Source: Comamonas serinivorans (GTDB taxonomy: Bacteria; Pseudomonadota; Gammaproteobacteria; Burkholderiales; Burkholderiaceae_C). Taken from it: a DNA stretch of 64,000 nucleotides. Positions 32,598 through 40,681 of this stretch are shown in pieces. A program made the translations under genes and the position numbers. Position 1 is the first letter of the stretch. Each line of letters begins with the position of its first letter. A model generated the notes under the pieces. It searched no databases. It was not told the DNA's origin and saw only the letters and a program-made list of their open reading frames with translations. The stretch is from contig NZ_CP021455.1 in NCBI RefSeq assembly GCF_002158865.1, positions 3,968,001 through 4,032,000 on the forward strand, in the 5' to 3' direction.

Positions 32598-32623
32598 AGC
32601 CGCCCACCGAGGCGGCTTTTTTT
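32598..32623 (+). terminator. Terminator of the repressor operon
   Basis: AGCCGCC (32,598-32,604), loop, GGCGGCT (32,611-32,617), then a T-tract to 32,623: strong intrinsic terminator. Confidence 0.9.
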
Positions 32624-32749
32624 GTGCCCGTGCGAGACCGAGACGGCGAGCCTTAATGGGAGGCTGCCGACGGGCCCACGCCTTGGCGCCCGAGCATCCA
32701 CATGTCCAGGCCACAGCCGCATCACGCTGGAGGTCGCCCTCAGATGTCA

Positions 32750-32807
32750 ATTAAACACAATGTTCATACATGGTGTTGACCAAGCGTAAAACATAGTGTT
32801 TAATTCA
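32750..32807 (+). promoter_or_regulatory. P_L-type promoter with flanking operators
   Basis: TTGACC (32,776-32,781), 17 bp, TTTAAT (32,799-32,804) reading right. AATTAAACAC (from 32,750) and its inverse GTGTTTAATT (32,798-32,807) flank it; the half-sites resemble the palindrome AAACATCATGTTT at the main operator. It should drive the early operon. Confidence 0.7.
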
Positions 32808-33120
32808 CTCATCGACCAACGAACGTCGATGACGCCCATGAAGGACGCAGCGAAGGTATCCCGTAGCTGAGCAGCCGCCGAGGTCTGCGCCGTCCCGAGG
32901 CCGAGGGTGGAGGCAGCAGCAGCTTTGGGCCGGAATGCAAAGCTGGAAACCAAAGCGTCTTCTCCGAGGGCGCTTTGCTTTGCCAACAACCCGCCTGACG
33001 CCCGTGCAAACCCCGATGAATTGGGGCGTGCCAGCCCATACAGTGGGGGCGTGATGGGACGCGGGTTAGCGCCGCCTCGCACTCCTCCAAAAAACCACTG
33101 CTTCATGTGAGCCATCACAC

Positions 33121-33150
33121 CGGCCCGCCAATGTGCGGGCCGTTTTATTT
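33121..33150 (+). terminator. Terminator in the early operon
   Basis: CGGCCCGC, loop CAATGT, GCGGGCCG, then TTTTATTT. It follows P_L before any confident gene, so it is a candidate antitermination-controlled site. Confidence 0.85.
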
Positions 33151-33255
33151 CAAGCCAACAAGTACGTGCGCTGCGGATTGGTCTACTCCAATGGCCAATA
33201 CCTTGTAGCAACAAGGCTATGACAAAAAGCACACTCTGACCCTGCTGCGTCTATT

Positions 33256-33283
33256 TTGACAATGCGCAATTTGGTGCTATCCA
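33256..33283 (+). promoter_or_regulatory. Promoter of the Gln-rich peptide gene
   Basis: TTGACA (33,256-33,261), 16 bp, TATCCA (33,278-33,283), followed by GGGAG and the ATG. Confidence 0.5.
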
Positions 33284-33302
33284 AGTTAAGGGAGTGACCC
33301 TC

Positions 33303-33458
33303 ATGTCACAACAGCAGAATCAACCCAAACCCCCTGGATCTGGAAACCCGCAACAGGTGAGACCGGACCAGGAACAACACGGGGACAAAAAGCGGCAGGA
33401 ACAACAACAACAAGAAGACAAACCTGACGAGCAGAAGAAGAACCCTCAGCAACGCTGA
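33303..33458 (+). CDS. Gln-rich small protein with own promoter and terminator
   Basis: A 51-residue hydrophilic protein rich in Gln, Pro, Lys and Glu; it starts MSQQQNQPKPPGSG and contains QEQQQQEDKPDEQKKN. GGGAG lies about eight bases before the ATG. Its own promoter and the terminator at 33,494 make it an independently expressed cassette. No family recognised; probably disordered. Confidence 0.6.
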   Translation: MSQQQNQPKPPGSGNPQQVRPDQEQHGDKKRQEQQQQEDKPDEQKKNPQQR

Positions 33459-33493
33459 GTGGCCACGTTGACCTAGTCAACTCGACTAAACGA

Positions 33494-33516
33494 GCCCGCA
33501 TCTTGCGGGCTTTTTT
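33494..33516 (+). terminator. Terminator after the Gln-rich gene
   Basis: GCCCGCA, TCT loop, TGCGGGC, then T6. Confidence 0.85.
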
Positions 33517-33801
33517 ATGCCCAAACCCACCAACAAAGCCCACACCCAGGTTCACCGCGCCGTCAACCCTGCGTTGCGGATCACTGCACGGGCCTAAACG
33601 TGTGCCAATCCCCGCTGGCGGTAAACGCGGGGCCATCATTGAAGCGGCGGCGTGGATGGACACGCATCGCATGTCGGCGGCAGAGGGCATTGCGTCCCGA
33701 AGCGAGCAATAGCCGAGCCAGTATCAAGTCTGGCCCGCTTCAATGATGGTGATCTCTTCCGTACGCATTCACAGCCAAAAGCGTACCAATCTACTCATCC
33801 A

Positions 33802-33824
33802 AGCCCGCCCTGAGCGGGCTTTTT
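33802..33824 (+). terminator. Terminator before the Cys-rich early gene
   Basis: AGCCCGC, loop, GCGGGCT, T-tract, followed within 20 bases by GGAG and the next ATG. Confidence 0.8.
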
Positions 33825-33838
33825 CATTGGAGCCCGCC

Positions 33839-34237
33839 ATGTGCCGCATCTCCCGCGCCTACGACGCGTTCTGCGACCGCGAACTGGACGCCTACTTCGA
33901 CGCGCCCGACCCCGAGCCCGCGGAGTGCGCCTGCTGCAACGAGCAGTGCGAGCCCGACGACCTCACCAACGGCGAGTGCCCTGCTTGCGCCGCCGAGACA
34001 GCAGCCTGGGTCGCCTTCTGCGGCCCGCGTCAGCCGATTTCCACCCTTTTCGAGGAGTTCCACCATGAATCTGAACGACCTGGGTTTCAAGAACCCGCCC
34101 CACCTCCAGCACCCATCCGACCTGGCGATGGATGTCATCCAGCAGCAGGTGCAAGCGCCCGAGCCGCCGGCGCTGCTGGTCCTGAAGGGGCAAATCGTGC
34201 ATTCGGCCCCTTTCATGGACTGCTGGAAGCTGCGTGA
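33839..34237 (+). CDS. Cys-rich early phage protein
   Basis: A 132-residue frame; residues 1-75 (MCRISRAYDAFCDRELDAYF onward, with CACCNEQC and ECPAC zinc-type pairs) are convincing. The last third overlaps the next gene in another frame by 173 nt, so the C-terminus may be read-through or the frame may have lost its original stop. GGAG precedes the ATG. Confidence 0.5.
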   Translation: MCRISRAYDAFCDRELDAYFDAPDPEPAECACCNEQCEPDDLTNGECPACAAETAAWVAFCGPRQPISTLFEEFHHESERPGFQEPAPPPAPIRPGDGCHPAAGASARAAGAAGPEGANRAFGPFHGLLEAA

Positions 34238-34292
34238 GCTGATCCGCCAATGTGGCGGCCAGGTGGACATGTTCACCCACACCACAGGATGA
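34065..34292 (+). CDS. Small early phage protein
   Basis: A 75-residue protein (MNLNDLGFKNPPHLQHPSDL onward) with GAGG upstream. Ends in CGGQVDMFTHTTG. Function unknown. Confidence 0.6.
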   Translation: MNLNDLGFKNPPHLQHPSDLAMDVIQQQVQAPEPPALLVLKGQIVHSAPFMDCWKLRELIRQCGGQVDMFTHTTG

Positions 34293-34296
34293 CGGC

Positions 34297-34623
34297 ATGG
34301 ACGACACATTTCTCAGGTTCCCCCGGCGAAGCCGCACGGACACCCCGATCACCGAGCCCGCACCCCGCGGGCTTTTTGCTGCCCGCGACACCACGCCCTG
34401 GGTAGCCGTCCAGTGGGCATTTGCCCTGCTGATGCTCTGGCTGGTGCTGGTGTTGTCGGCCTGCGCCGGCCCTGATGACGCACACGCCGATGCCGATGTG
34501 CAGACCGACCTGCAGGCCATCGCTGATGCCCTGGCCGGCGAGCGTCCGAGCTACATCACCGAAGCGGACTGGATTGCCGCGAAACACGCGCTCTTGACTG
34601 CGCAAGGAGAAAAACAGCGATGA
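34297..34623 (+). CDS. Small membrane protein, early operon
   Basis: A 108-residue protein with a hydrophobic segment (VAVQWAFALLMLWLVLVLSA) ending in a Cys that fits a lipobox poorly. Its early coding sequence contains a terminator-like hairpin (34,355-34,377), an unusual place. Overlaps RecT by 4 nt. Function unknown. Confidence 0.55.
   Translation: MDDTFLRFPRRSRTDTPITEPAPRGLFAARDTTPWVAVQWAFALLMLWLVLVLSACAGPDDAHADADVQTDLQAIADALAGERPSYITEADWIAAKHALLTAQGEKQR
34355..34377 (+). terminator. Terminator-like hairpin inside a gene
   Basis: AGCCCGC, ACCCC loop, GCGGGCT, T5. It lies inside the membrane-protein frame and fits the operon-wide pattern. Confidence 0.55.
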
Positions 34624-35684
34624 ACGAACTCGCAATTCAAAGCGCCAGCACGCTGATGATGGACGACGCGGCCATCACGCGCATCGAGCGCATCGCCGGC
34701 CTCATGGCCAGCGGCAAGACCACGGTGCCCCAGCACCTGCGCGCCAGTCCGGGCGACTGCTTCGCCATCGTCATGCAGGCGATGCAGTGGGGCATGAACC
34801 CCTTCGCCGTCGCCCAGAAGACCCACCTGGTGAACGGCACACTCGGCTACGAGGCCCAGCTGGTGGCCGCCGTCATCAACAACAGCGGCATCGTGTCCGA
34901 CCGCTTCAACTTCGAGTGGTTCGGCCCCTGGCACCAGGTCATCGGCAAGTTCGCCATCAAGCGCAACGACAAGGGCGCCGAGTACCGCGTGCCCGACTGG
35001 AAGGCCGCCGACGAGGAAGGCTGCGGCATACGCGTTTGGGCCACCATCAAAGGCGAGGCCGGCCCGCGCGAGCTGGAACTGCTGCTGTCCCAGGCTCGCG
35101 TGCGCAACTCCACGCTGTGGGCCGACGATCCCAAGCAGCAACTCGCCTACCTGGCACAGAAGCGTTGGGCTCGCCTACATGCCCCGGACGTGATCCTGGG
35201 CGTCTACACCCCCGACGAGCTGGAGCCCACCTTGTCCAAGGACATGGGCATGATCGATGTGGTGCCCGCGAAGGCGCCAGAAACCTACGACCAGACCAGG
35301 TTCGACGCCAACGTGGGCGGCTGGGCCACCTTGATCGTGAACAAGGGCAAGACGGTGGATGACATGGTGGCCTTCATCGAAAAGAAGGGCGCCAAGCTGT
35401 CCGACGGTCAGCGCGAGGCTCTGGCCGCCAAGGTGCAGGCCCTGCGCGACGCCAAGGTCACGGACGTGCAACCCAAGCAAACGCCCGACCAGGCTGAAGA
35501 GGCAGATGAGGACGGCGTGATCGCCGAGATCGGCCCGCGAGACATCGAGAAAGCCTTGACGGACGCCACGACGGTGGACGAGCTGTACGCCGCCGGCATG
35601 CACATCGACAACTTGGCGTGCACACCCGAGTGGCTCGACCACCTCAACAAACTTTTCACGGCTCGCAAGGCCGAACTGGAGTAA
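34620..35684 (+). CDS. recT: RecT-family single-strand annealing protein
   Basis: A 354-residue protein. The block DCFAIVMQAMQWGMNPFAVA, LGYEAQLVAAVINNSG and the AYLAQKRWARLHAPDVILGV segment match RecT. It anneals complementary single strands and works with the exonuclease encoded next. An acidic, Gln-rich linker follows at about 270-300. Confidence 0.85.
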   Translation: MNELAIQSASTLMMDDAAITRIERIAGLMASGKTTVPQHLRASPGDCFAIVMQAMQWGMNPFAVAQKTHLVNGTLGYEAQLVAAVINNSGIVSDRFNFEWFGPWHQVIGKFAIKRNDKGAEYRVPDWKAADEEGCGIRVWATIKGEAGPRELELLLSQARVRNSTLWADDPKQQLAYLAQKRWARLHAPDVILGVYTPDELEPTLSKDMGMIDVVPAKAPETYDQTRFDANVGGWATLIVNKGKTVDDMVAFIEKKGAKLSDGQREALAAKVQALRDAKVTDVQPKQTPDQAEEADEDGVIAEIGPRDIEKALTDATTVDELYAAGMHIDNLACTPEWLDHLNKLFTARKAELE

Positions 35685-35686
35685 GC

Positions 35687-37465
35687 ATGCGCGTCATCGA
35701 CGTGATCCAGGGCACGCCGGAATGGCTGGCCCACCGCATGGGTAAGCGCAACGCATCGGATGCACCGGCCATGATGGGCTGCACGCCCAACAAGAGCCGC
35801 GGCGACCTGGTGCGTGAGCTTGCAACCGGCGTCGCTCCTGAGTTCTCGGACTTCGTGCAACGCCGCATTCTCGACAAGGGCCACGAGTTTGAACGCCTGG
35901 CCAGGCCGCTGGCCGAGGAGTTCGCGGGAGAAGAGTTCAGCCCGCTCAGCGCCGTGGCCGATGAGGACCCACGCTACGCCGCCAGCTTTGACGGCATCGA
36001 CTTTGCAGAGACGGTGAGCTGGGAGCACAAGCGCCTGAACGCCGACCTGCGCGCCGTCATGGTGCCTGGCTGCACCGGCGCTGACCTGCCGCTGATGTAC
36101 CAGGTCCAGATGGAGCACCAGTGCCTCGTGTCCAAGGTCGAGCGCGTGCTGTTCACCGCCAGCGACTGGGATGGCGACGAGCTGCTGGACATCCGCCACT
36201 GCTGGTACACGCCCAACCCGAAGCTGCGTGCACAGGTCATGGCCGGATGGGAGCAGCTGAACAAGGACGTGGCCGCCTACCGCGAGAGCCCACCCGAGCC
36301 TGCAGCGCCCGTCGTTGCCGCACCGGTGGACACGCTGCCCGCGGTTGCCGTGCAGCTGCAGGGCAACCTGGCCGTGGTATCTAACCTGGACAAGGTAGCC
36401 GTGGCCGTGCGGGGCTTCATCGACGGCATGGTGGCCAAGCCCGCCACCGATCAGGAGTTCGCCGACGCCGAAGCCGAATGTAAGGCGCTCAAGAAGGGGG
36501 AGGACGCGATGAAGGCGGCCGTGGCCAATGCGCTGGCCCAGGTCAGCGACGTGGAAGCCTTCACTCGCACCGCCAACGATCTGGCCGACCTGATGCGCAC
36601 CACGCGGCTGGCTCGCGAGAAGCTGGTGACAGCCGAGAAGGACGCGCGCAAGGCCGCTCTCGTGCAGGACGCTCAGGCTGCGCTCGACTCCGCGGTCGCC
36701 GACCTGAACCGGCAGATGGGCGCGAACTGGCTGCCGCGCCAGAACGCTGGCTTCGGCGAGGCTATCAAGGGCTTGAAGTCCCTCGACAGCATGCGCGACA
36801 AGCTGGCCGTCGCGCTGTCGAACGCGAAGTTGGAGGCCACGACCAGGGCGCACACCCTGACCCTCAACCGCGACCTCCTGCGTGGTGACGGCCAGGACTG
36901 GATCGCCCTCTTCCCTGACTTCCCCACCGTGGGCACGAAGGAGCCTGAGGACTTCCAGGCGCTGGCCGCGCTGCGCATCAGCCAGCACCGGCAGGCCGAA
37001 GCTGCCCGCCTGGACAAGGAGCGCGAGCGCATCCGGGCCGAAGAAGAAGCCAAGGCGAAACGCGAAGCCGATGAAGCCCTGCGCAAGCAACTGGCAGAAG
37101 CTGAGGCCAAGGTGCAGGCGAACATCGCCGAAGCCAAGCAAGCCGGAGTCGTGGACGCCACGCTGCTGGACAACCTGTCCGCGGTGCACAAGGACCTGAC
37201 CGCTGACGTCATCTCGGACATCGACGCGCGCCGGGTCATCGGCGAGGCCAAGGCCAGCGCCGCGCAGATCGAAGGTGACACCGTGACCTTGGGCCAGCTC
37301 AACGCCCTGCTTGCCCCGATCCGCATCGACGCCGCTGGCCTGGCCGATCTGGGCTTCACGCCCAGCGCCACGGTCAAGGCCGCCAAGCACTACCGGGCCG
37401 GCGATGTTCCGCGCATCTGCAATGCGTTGATCCAGCACCTGCAAGGGGTACTGGTCACCGCTTGA
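35687..37465 (+). CDS. YqaJ/lambda-Exo-type exonuclease with long coiled tail
   Basis: A 592-residue protein. Residues 1-200 carry the YqaJ/PD-(D/E)xK nuclease: EWLAHRMGKRNASDAPAMMG, ASFDGID, WEHKRLN, YQVQMEHQCLV. The remainder (about 250-500) is a Glu/Ala/Lys coiled coil, unusual in length for this family. ATG at 35,687 has GGAG upstream. It resects ends for RecT. Confidence 0.8.
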   Translation: MRVIDVIQGTPEWLAHRMGKRNASDAPAMMGCTPNKSRGDLVRELATGVAPEFSDFVQRRILDKGHEFERLARPLAEEFAGEEFSPLSAVADEDPRYAASFDGIDFAETVSWEHKRLNADLRAVMVPGCTGADLPLMYQVQMEHQCLVSKVERVLFTASDWDGDELLDIRHCWYTPNPKLRAQVMAGWEQLNKDVAAYRESPPEPAAPVVAAPVDTLPAVAVQLQGNLAVVSNLDKVAVAVRGFIDGMVAKPATDQEFADAEAECKALKKGEDAMKAAVANALAQVSDVEAFTRTANDLADLMRTTRLAREKLVTAEKDARKAALVQDAQAALDSAVADLNRQMGANWLPRQNAGFGEAIKGLKSLDSMRDKLAVALSNAKLEATTRAHTLTLNRDLLRGDGQDWIALFPDFPTVGTKEPEDFQALAALRISQHRQAEAARLDKERERIRAEEEAKAKREADEALRKQLAEAEAKVQANIAEAKQAGVVDATLLDNLSAVHKDLTADVISDIDARRVIGEAKASAAQIEGDTVTLGQLNALLAPIRIDAAGLADLGFTPSATVKAAKHYRAGDVPRICNALIQHLQGVLVTA

Positions 37466-37500
37466 CCTCACTGCTCGGCGCCCGCCGGCTCATCCCATCT

Positions 37501-37523
37501 GGCCCGCACCTGCGGGCCTTTTT
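37501..37523 (+). terminator. Terminator before the ParB-like gene
   Basis: GGCCCGCA, CC loop, TGCGGGCC, T5, followed by CATGGAG and the GTG start region. Confidence 0.8.
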
Positions 37524-37535
37524 CATGGAGATCCC

Positions 37536-38357
37536 GTGAACACCTATCGCAAGATGATCGCCGACAAGGTGATCAAACGCTCCGATGTGGGCCAGCAGAT
37601 CCGCCTGCAGGACATCCACGTCAAACCCGGCTTCAACAAGCGTGCACACACCGCCGCCTACGAAGCCGCCCAGGTCGAACTGGTGGAGTACCTGGCCGGT
37701 GGCGGCACGGTTCCCGCGCTGGAGGTCTACCCGCGCGATGAGGGCGGCGTCTGGCTGGTCGAGGGCCACCGCCGTCACGATGCATTCACGCGCCTTGCGG
37801 CAGCCGGCCAGCCGGTCGAGTGGATCCTCATCACGCCCTTCAACGGCAACGACGCCGAGCGCGTGGCCCGCATCGCTACCAGCAACAGCCAGCTCCAGCT
37901 GGCACCGATTGAACGCGCCGCGGTCTACGCCCAGCTGCGCGCGTTCAACTGGTCGGTCGAGGACATCGCCAAGCGGGTCGGCAAAACAGCAGAGCACGTC
38001 CGCTCCCTGCTCCAGCTCTGTGATGCGGACACCGATGTGCAGGAGCTGGTCAAAGCTGGTGAGGTTTCGGCCACGGTGGCGGTGCAGCACGTGCGCAAGC
38101 ACGGCGAGCGCGCCGGCGAGGTGCTGGAGCAGAAGCTGACCCAAGCCAAGGCCGAAGGTAAGGCCAAGGTCACCGGTTCAGCCGATGCGCCCGACTTCGC
38201 CAAGGCCCTGCAGCACCCTGCGCTGGCCGGCATGCCGGGCCTGGACAAGCTGACGCCGCAAGCCCTCGCAGAGCTGTGGGCCAAGCTGCCCGCGGGCCTG
38301 CCCAAAGGCGCGCTGTTCGTGGGCGCTGTCGCGCTTGCCCAGGATGAAACCCACTGA
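37536..38357 (+). CDS. ParB-like nuclease-domain protein
   Basis: A 273-residue protein. VWLVEGHRRHDAFTRLAAAG carries the GHRR motif of the ParB N-terminal domain; VEDIAKRVGKTAEHVRSLLQ is the helix-turn-helix. Its starting position behind the exonuclease and terminator suggests a recombination or regulatory role rather than partition, since no ParA is present. Confidence 0.8.
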   Translation: MNTYRKMIADKVIKRSDVGQQIRLQDIHVKPGFNKRAHTAAYEAAQVELVEYLAGGGTVPALEVYPRDEGGVWLVEGHRRHDAFTRLAAAGQPVEWILITPFNGNDAERVARIATSNSQLQLAPIERAAVYAQLRAFNWSVEDIAKRVGKTAEHVRSLLQLCDADTDVQELVKAGEVSATVAVQHVRKHGERAGEVLEQKLTQAKAEGKAKVTGSADAPDFAKALQHPALAGMPGLDKLTPQALAELWAKLPAGLPKGALFVGAVALAQDETH

Positions 38358-38370
38358 ACGAGGTACTCCC

Positions 38371-38811
38371 ATGCTCTGCTTTGTGCAACGAGGTGACTTC
38401 TTGGAGCTGTCAGGGCCACCAGCCGGAGAGGTGGCCAAGGTCCTGGGCTTGACCCTGACGAAAGACCACAAGGGCCAGCCGATGGTGTTCTTCCCAACCA
38501 TGCAGCGCGAATGGGCCAGGGCGGAGCTGAAGAAGGCGGGTTGGCTTCGTGTTCGGTTCTACGTCAACAACCCCCTGAAAAAGCGCACGGTTCGCCTCAT
38601 GCGCAAGCGCAAACACTGGCGCAAGCGCGCCCAGGACTCCACCCATGAGCTGGTGACATGGCCCACCGGAAAGCCAGGCCGCGAGGCCTGCGAAACCAAG
38701 GTCATCACCAGCTTGGCCAAGTTGAACCAGTGGTTCGACCCTCATCGCGCCAGCGTGGTCGCAGCCGTGATCCAGCGCCGCGCCATGCGCACCTTCAACT
38801 CCCAGCAATAG
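38371..38811 (+). CDS. Early phage protein, unknown
   Basis: A 146-residue protein with basic Arg/Lys-rich middle (RTVRLMRKRKHWRKRAQD). ATG at 38,371 has GAGG upstream. No family recognised. Confidence 0.55.
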   Translation: MLCFVQRGDFLELSGPPAGEVAKVLGLTLTKDHKGQPMVFFPTMQREWARAELKKAGWLRVRFYVNNPLKKRTVRLMRKRKHWRKRAQDSTHELVTWPTGKPGREACETKVITSLAKLNQWFDPHRASVVAAVIQRRAMRTFNSQQ

Positions 38812-38821
38812 GCCCGAAAGC

Positions 38822-38944
38822 ATGCCCACTGACCAAACGCCGAAGCCCGACCCCACGGACGAAATGATGATCTGCTTGAGCTGCGGTGCGCGGGTGCCCA
38901 GGCCGCCGCCTGGAAGCGCGCCACAACTGCCCTGCGGGCATTGA
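38822..38944 (+). CDS. Tiny zinc-ribbon protein
   Basis: A 40-residue frame, acidic at first, with CLSCG and a final CGH pattern that fits a half zinc ribbon. Weak ribosome site. Low certainty. Confidence 0.4.
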   Translation: MPTDQTPKPDPTDEMMICLSCGARVPRPPPGSAPQLPCGH

Positions 38945-38956
38945 GGAGGCAATGCG

Positions 38957-39505
38957 ATGTTGCACACATCCCTGCCCCATCCCGCGGCGGTGCCGGTCAC
39001 CGCGCTGCTGAGTCTGGGAACCCTGAGGCCGCGCATCTTCCTGCGGCATGAGGGCACCCCCCTCATGTCATTGACCCCTGAAGTGCGGAACATGGGCCTG
39101 ACGGGTGCCGGGGTGAACGACTTGATCCAGCACTCGCTTGACAGCCTGCAGGACCTGCAGGCCACCGGTCAGCCCAGGCATTACCTCGCGCTGCAAGGTG
39201 TGGTGTGCGCAATGCTCGAGCTTCAGCGCATGGACGCGATCCACATCGACACGGCCGCGATCATGAAAGGGTATGACGCGCTGAGCACCATCCAGGCGCG
39301 CCACTACGACGCCCTCTCCGGCACATGGAGCCACATCCGGATGACGGCCCCCGAAATGGCCAACATCGAAAACGCCATCCACCACCACGGCGCCCAGCTT
39401 CTGAACTCCAGCCGCGGCGAGGTGATCGACGCGATCAAAGCTTCAACGAATTGGACCCAGGCGCAGGCCGACGCCATCGTCGCCAAGGTTCGGTGCATGA
39501 ATTGA
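38957..39505 (+). CDS. Early phage protein, unknown
   Basis: A 182-residue protein mostly helical after residue 37. The start at 38,957 has GAGGAGG upstream; an in-frame ATG at 39,065 begins a better-looking core. No family recognised. Confidence 0.5.
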   Translation: MLHTSLPHPAAVPVTALLSLGTLRPRIFLRHEGTPLMSLTPEVRNMGLTGAGVNDLIQHSLDSLQDLQATGQPRHYLALQGVVCAMLELQRMDAIHIDTAAIMKGYDALSTIQARHYDALSGTWSHIRMTAPEMANIENAIHHHGAQLLNSSRGEVIDAIKASTNWTQAQADAIVAKVRCMN

Positions 39506-39523
39506 CCTGACCCAACCCACCCT

Positions 39524-39548
39524 GCCCGCCCCAAGCGGGCTCTTTTTT
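39524..39548 (+). terminator. Terminator before the methyltransferase remnant
   Basis: GCCCGC, CCCAA, GCGGGC, then TCTTTTTT. Confidence 0.8.
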
Positions 39549-39578
39549 CGCCCAGGCCGAGCGCCTGGCAGCTTGACC

Positions 39579-39813
39579 ATGAATCCACCAGTCCTTGACC
39601 CCTGCTGTGGCAGCCGAATGATGTGGTTCGACAAGTCGGACCCACGCGCAGTGTTCGGCGACCGCCGATCCGAAACGATCACCGTGACGGACAACTCGCG
39701 CGGCAACGCATCTGGCCAGCGTGTCCTGACCATCGATCCCGATGCTCTCTTGGACTTCCGTGCGCTGCCCTACCCCGATGGCTCATTCCATCTTGTGGCA
39801 TTCGACCCGCCGC
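39579..39813 (+). pseudogene. Truncated phage SAM-methyltransferase gene
   Basis: The frame from 39,579 (MNPPVLDPCCGSRMMWFDKS onward) matches the start of small phage SAM-dependent methyltransferases up to the VAFDPP motif and then stops resembling them. Downstream, a different frame (39,814-39,894) reads LPIQIKGGEQRDITIHPPKG and stops at the ATGA start of the next gene, as if it were the 3' end of a lost gene. A deletion near 39,813 seems to have joined two genes. Confidence 0.6.
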
Positions 39814-39890
39814 CTGCCAATCCAGATCAAAGGCGGCGAGCAGCGCGACATCACGATCCATCCGCCGAAGGGCGTCAAGGAGCAACCCCA

Positions 39891-40049
39891 ATGACCGATG
39901 CCGAATTCGATGAGCTGCATGGCGGGCGCGAACTGCTGCCAATCGAGCAAGCAATTTATGAGGCAGAGGGAGCCGAGCGCTTCCAAAGATTTCACGGGCA
40001 CGGCCGCAGCAGGCCACAGCAGGCCGAGCAACAGGAGCAACCCAATTGA
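39891..40049 (+). CDS. Small acidic phage protein
   Basis: A 52-residue protein starting MTDAEFDELHGGRELL, in frame with the methyltransferase remnant, but its ATG overlaps the stop of the other fragment. Followed by a TTGA overlap with the next gene. Confidence 0.5.
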   Translation: MTDAEFDELHGGRELLPIEQAIYEAEGAERFQRFHGHGRSRPQQAEQQEQPN

Positions 40050-40681
40050 CCCGAGAGCAAAAAATCATCATGGCCGACTCACCCGAAGCGGCCAGCATTC
40101 AAACAGTCACCGGCTGGGTCGCCCGCGACGGCCGATTCTGGGGCGACGATGAACGCACGGCGCGCTACTGCGGCTCCACGCATCACAAGTGCGAAAACAA
40201 TCCCGACCACCCTCCTGTGAAGAACCGGTCGTACTGCATCGCATGTCACATGGAGAAAGTAGAGAAACGCTGGCAAGACATGCCCAAGGTGGCGCACACG
40301 CCGGATAGTTTCCCGCTCCACCTGTATGACAGTGACCAATATTTTTTCGATGACGACGATTTGATCTACTGGTTGGAGACAAACGACGTTAAGCCAGGGG
40401 ATGTGCGACTCACTAAGTGCAGGCCGTCGTACCCGAATCAAATCGACCCAAACGAGCACTTTATCGACATCCTGCCCGAAGATGGAGAGGTTCCGGCGGA
40501 TGTGTGGGAGGCGTTTGAAAAGTTGAACGCAGTGCTTAAAAGCTCTGAGCCTTTCAGCTGGTCACCAGACGAGACGCAAGGGGTCACGCTACCTGCCGAC
40601 TTCCTCTCGCCCTTGCAAAACAACACGTTGAGTGATGTCGGCGACATCGGTGTCGTTGACATCAAGGGGGAATCGGCATGA
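40046..40681 (+). CDS. Cys-containing early phage protein
   Basis: A 211-residue protein whose SIQTVTGWVARDGRFWGDDE, followed by ARYCGSTHHKCE and SYCIACH, belongs to a family common in prophages, probably zinc-binding. TTG at 40,046 overlaps the upstream stop and has AGGAG upstream; ATG at 40,070 is the alternative. Confidence 0.6.
   Translation: MTREQKIIMADSPEAASIQTVTGWVARDGRFWGDDERTARYCGSTHHKCENNPDHPPVKNRSYCIACHMEKVEKRWQDMPKVAHTPDSFPLHLYDSDQYFFDDDDLIYWLETNDVKPGDVRLTKCRPSYPNQIDPNEHFIDILPEDGEVPADVWEAFEKLNAVLKSSEPFSWSPDETQGVTLPADFLSPLQNNTLSDVGDIGVVDIKGESA

Larger units (their letters stand above)
32574..33302. other. Control region without a confident gene
   Basis: It contains the terminator behind the exported protein, the P_L operator/promoter, a second terminator and the promoter of the Gln-rich gene. 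A possible 13-residue leader peptide (ATG 32,819) and a weak 67-residue frame (32,907-33,110) were not accepted. Confidence 0.6.
33459..33838. other. Gap with two terminators and no confident gene
   Basis: Holds the terminator hairpins at 33,494 and 33,802. A 23-residue frame at 33,517 and a 69-residue frame at 33,503-33,712 lack ribosome sites; nothing else is seen. Confidence 0.5.

Noticed and set aside
32907..33110. 67-residue frame in the control region
   Set aside because: No ribosome site, no family pattern, low-complexity reading.
37536..38357. ParB-like gene as plasmid-type partition system
   Set aside because: No ParA and no parS-like repeats nearby; likely a phage recombination-region ParB-domain protein.
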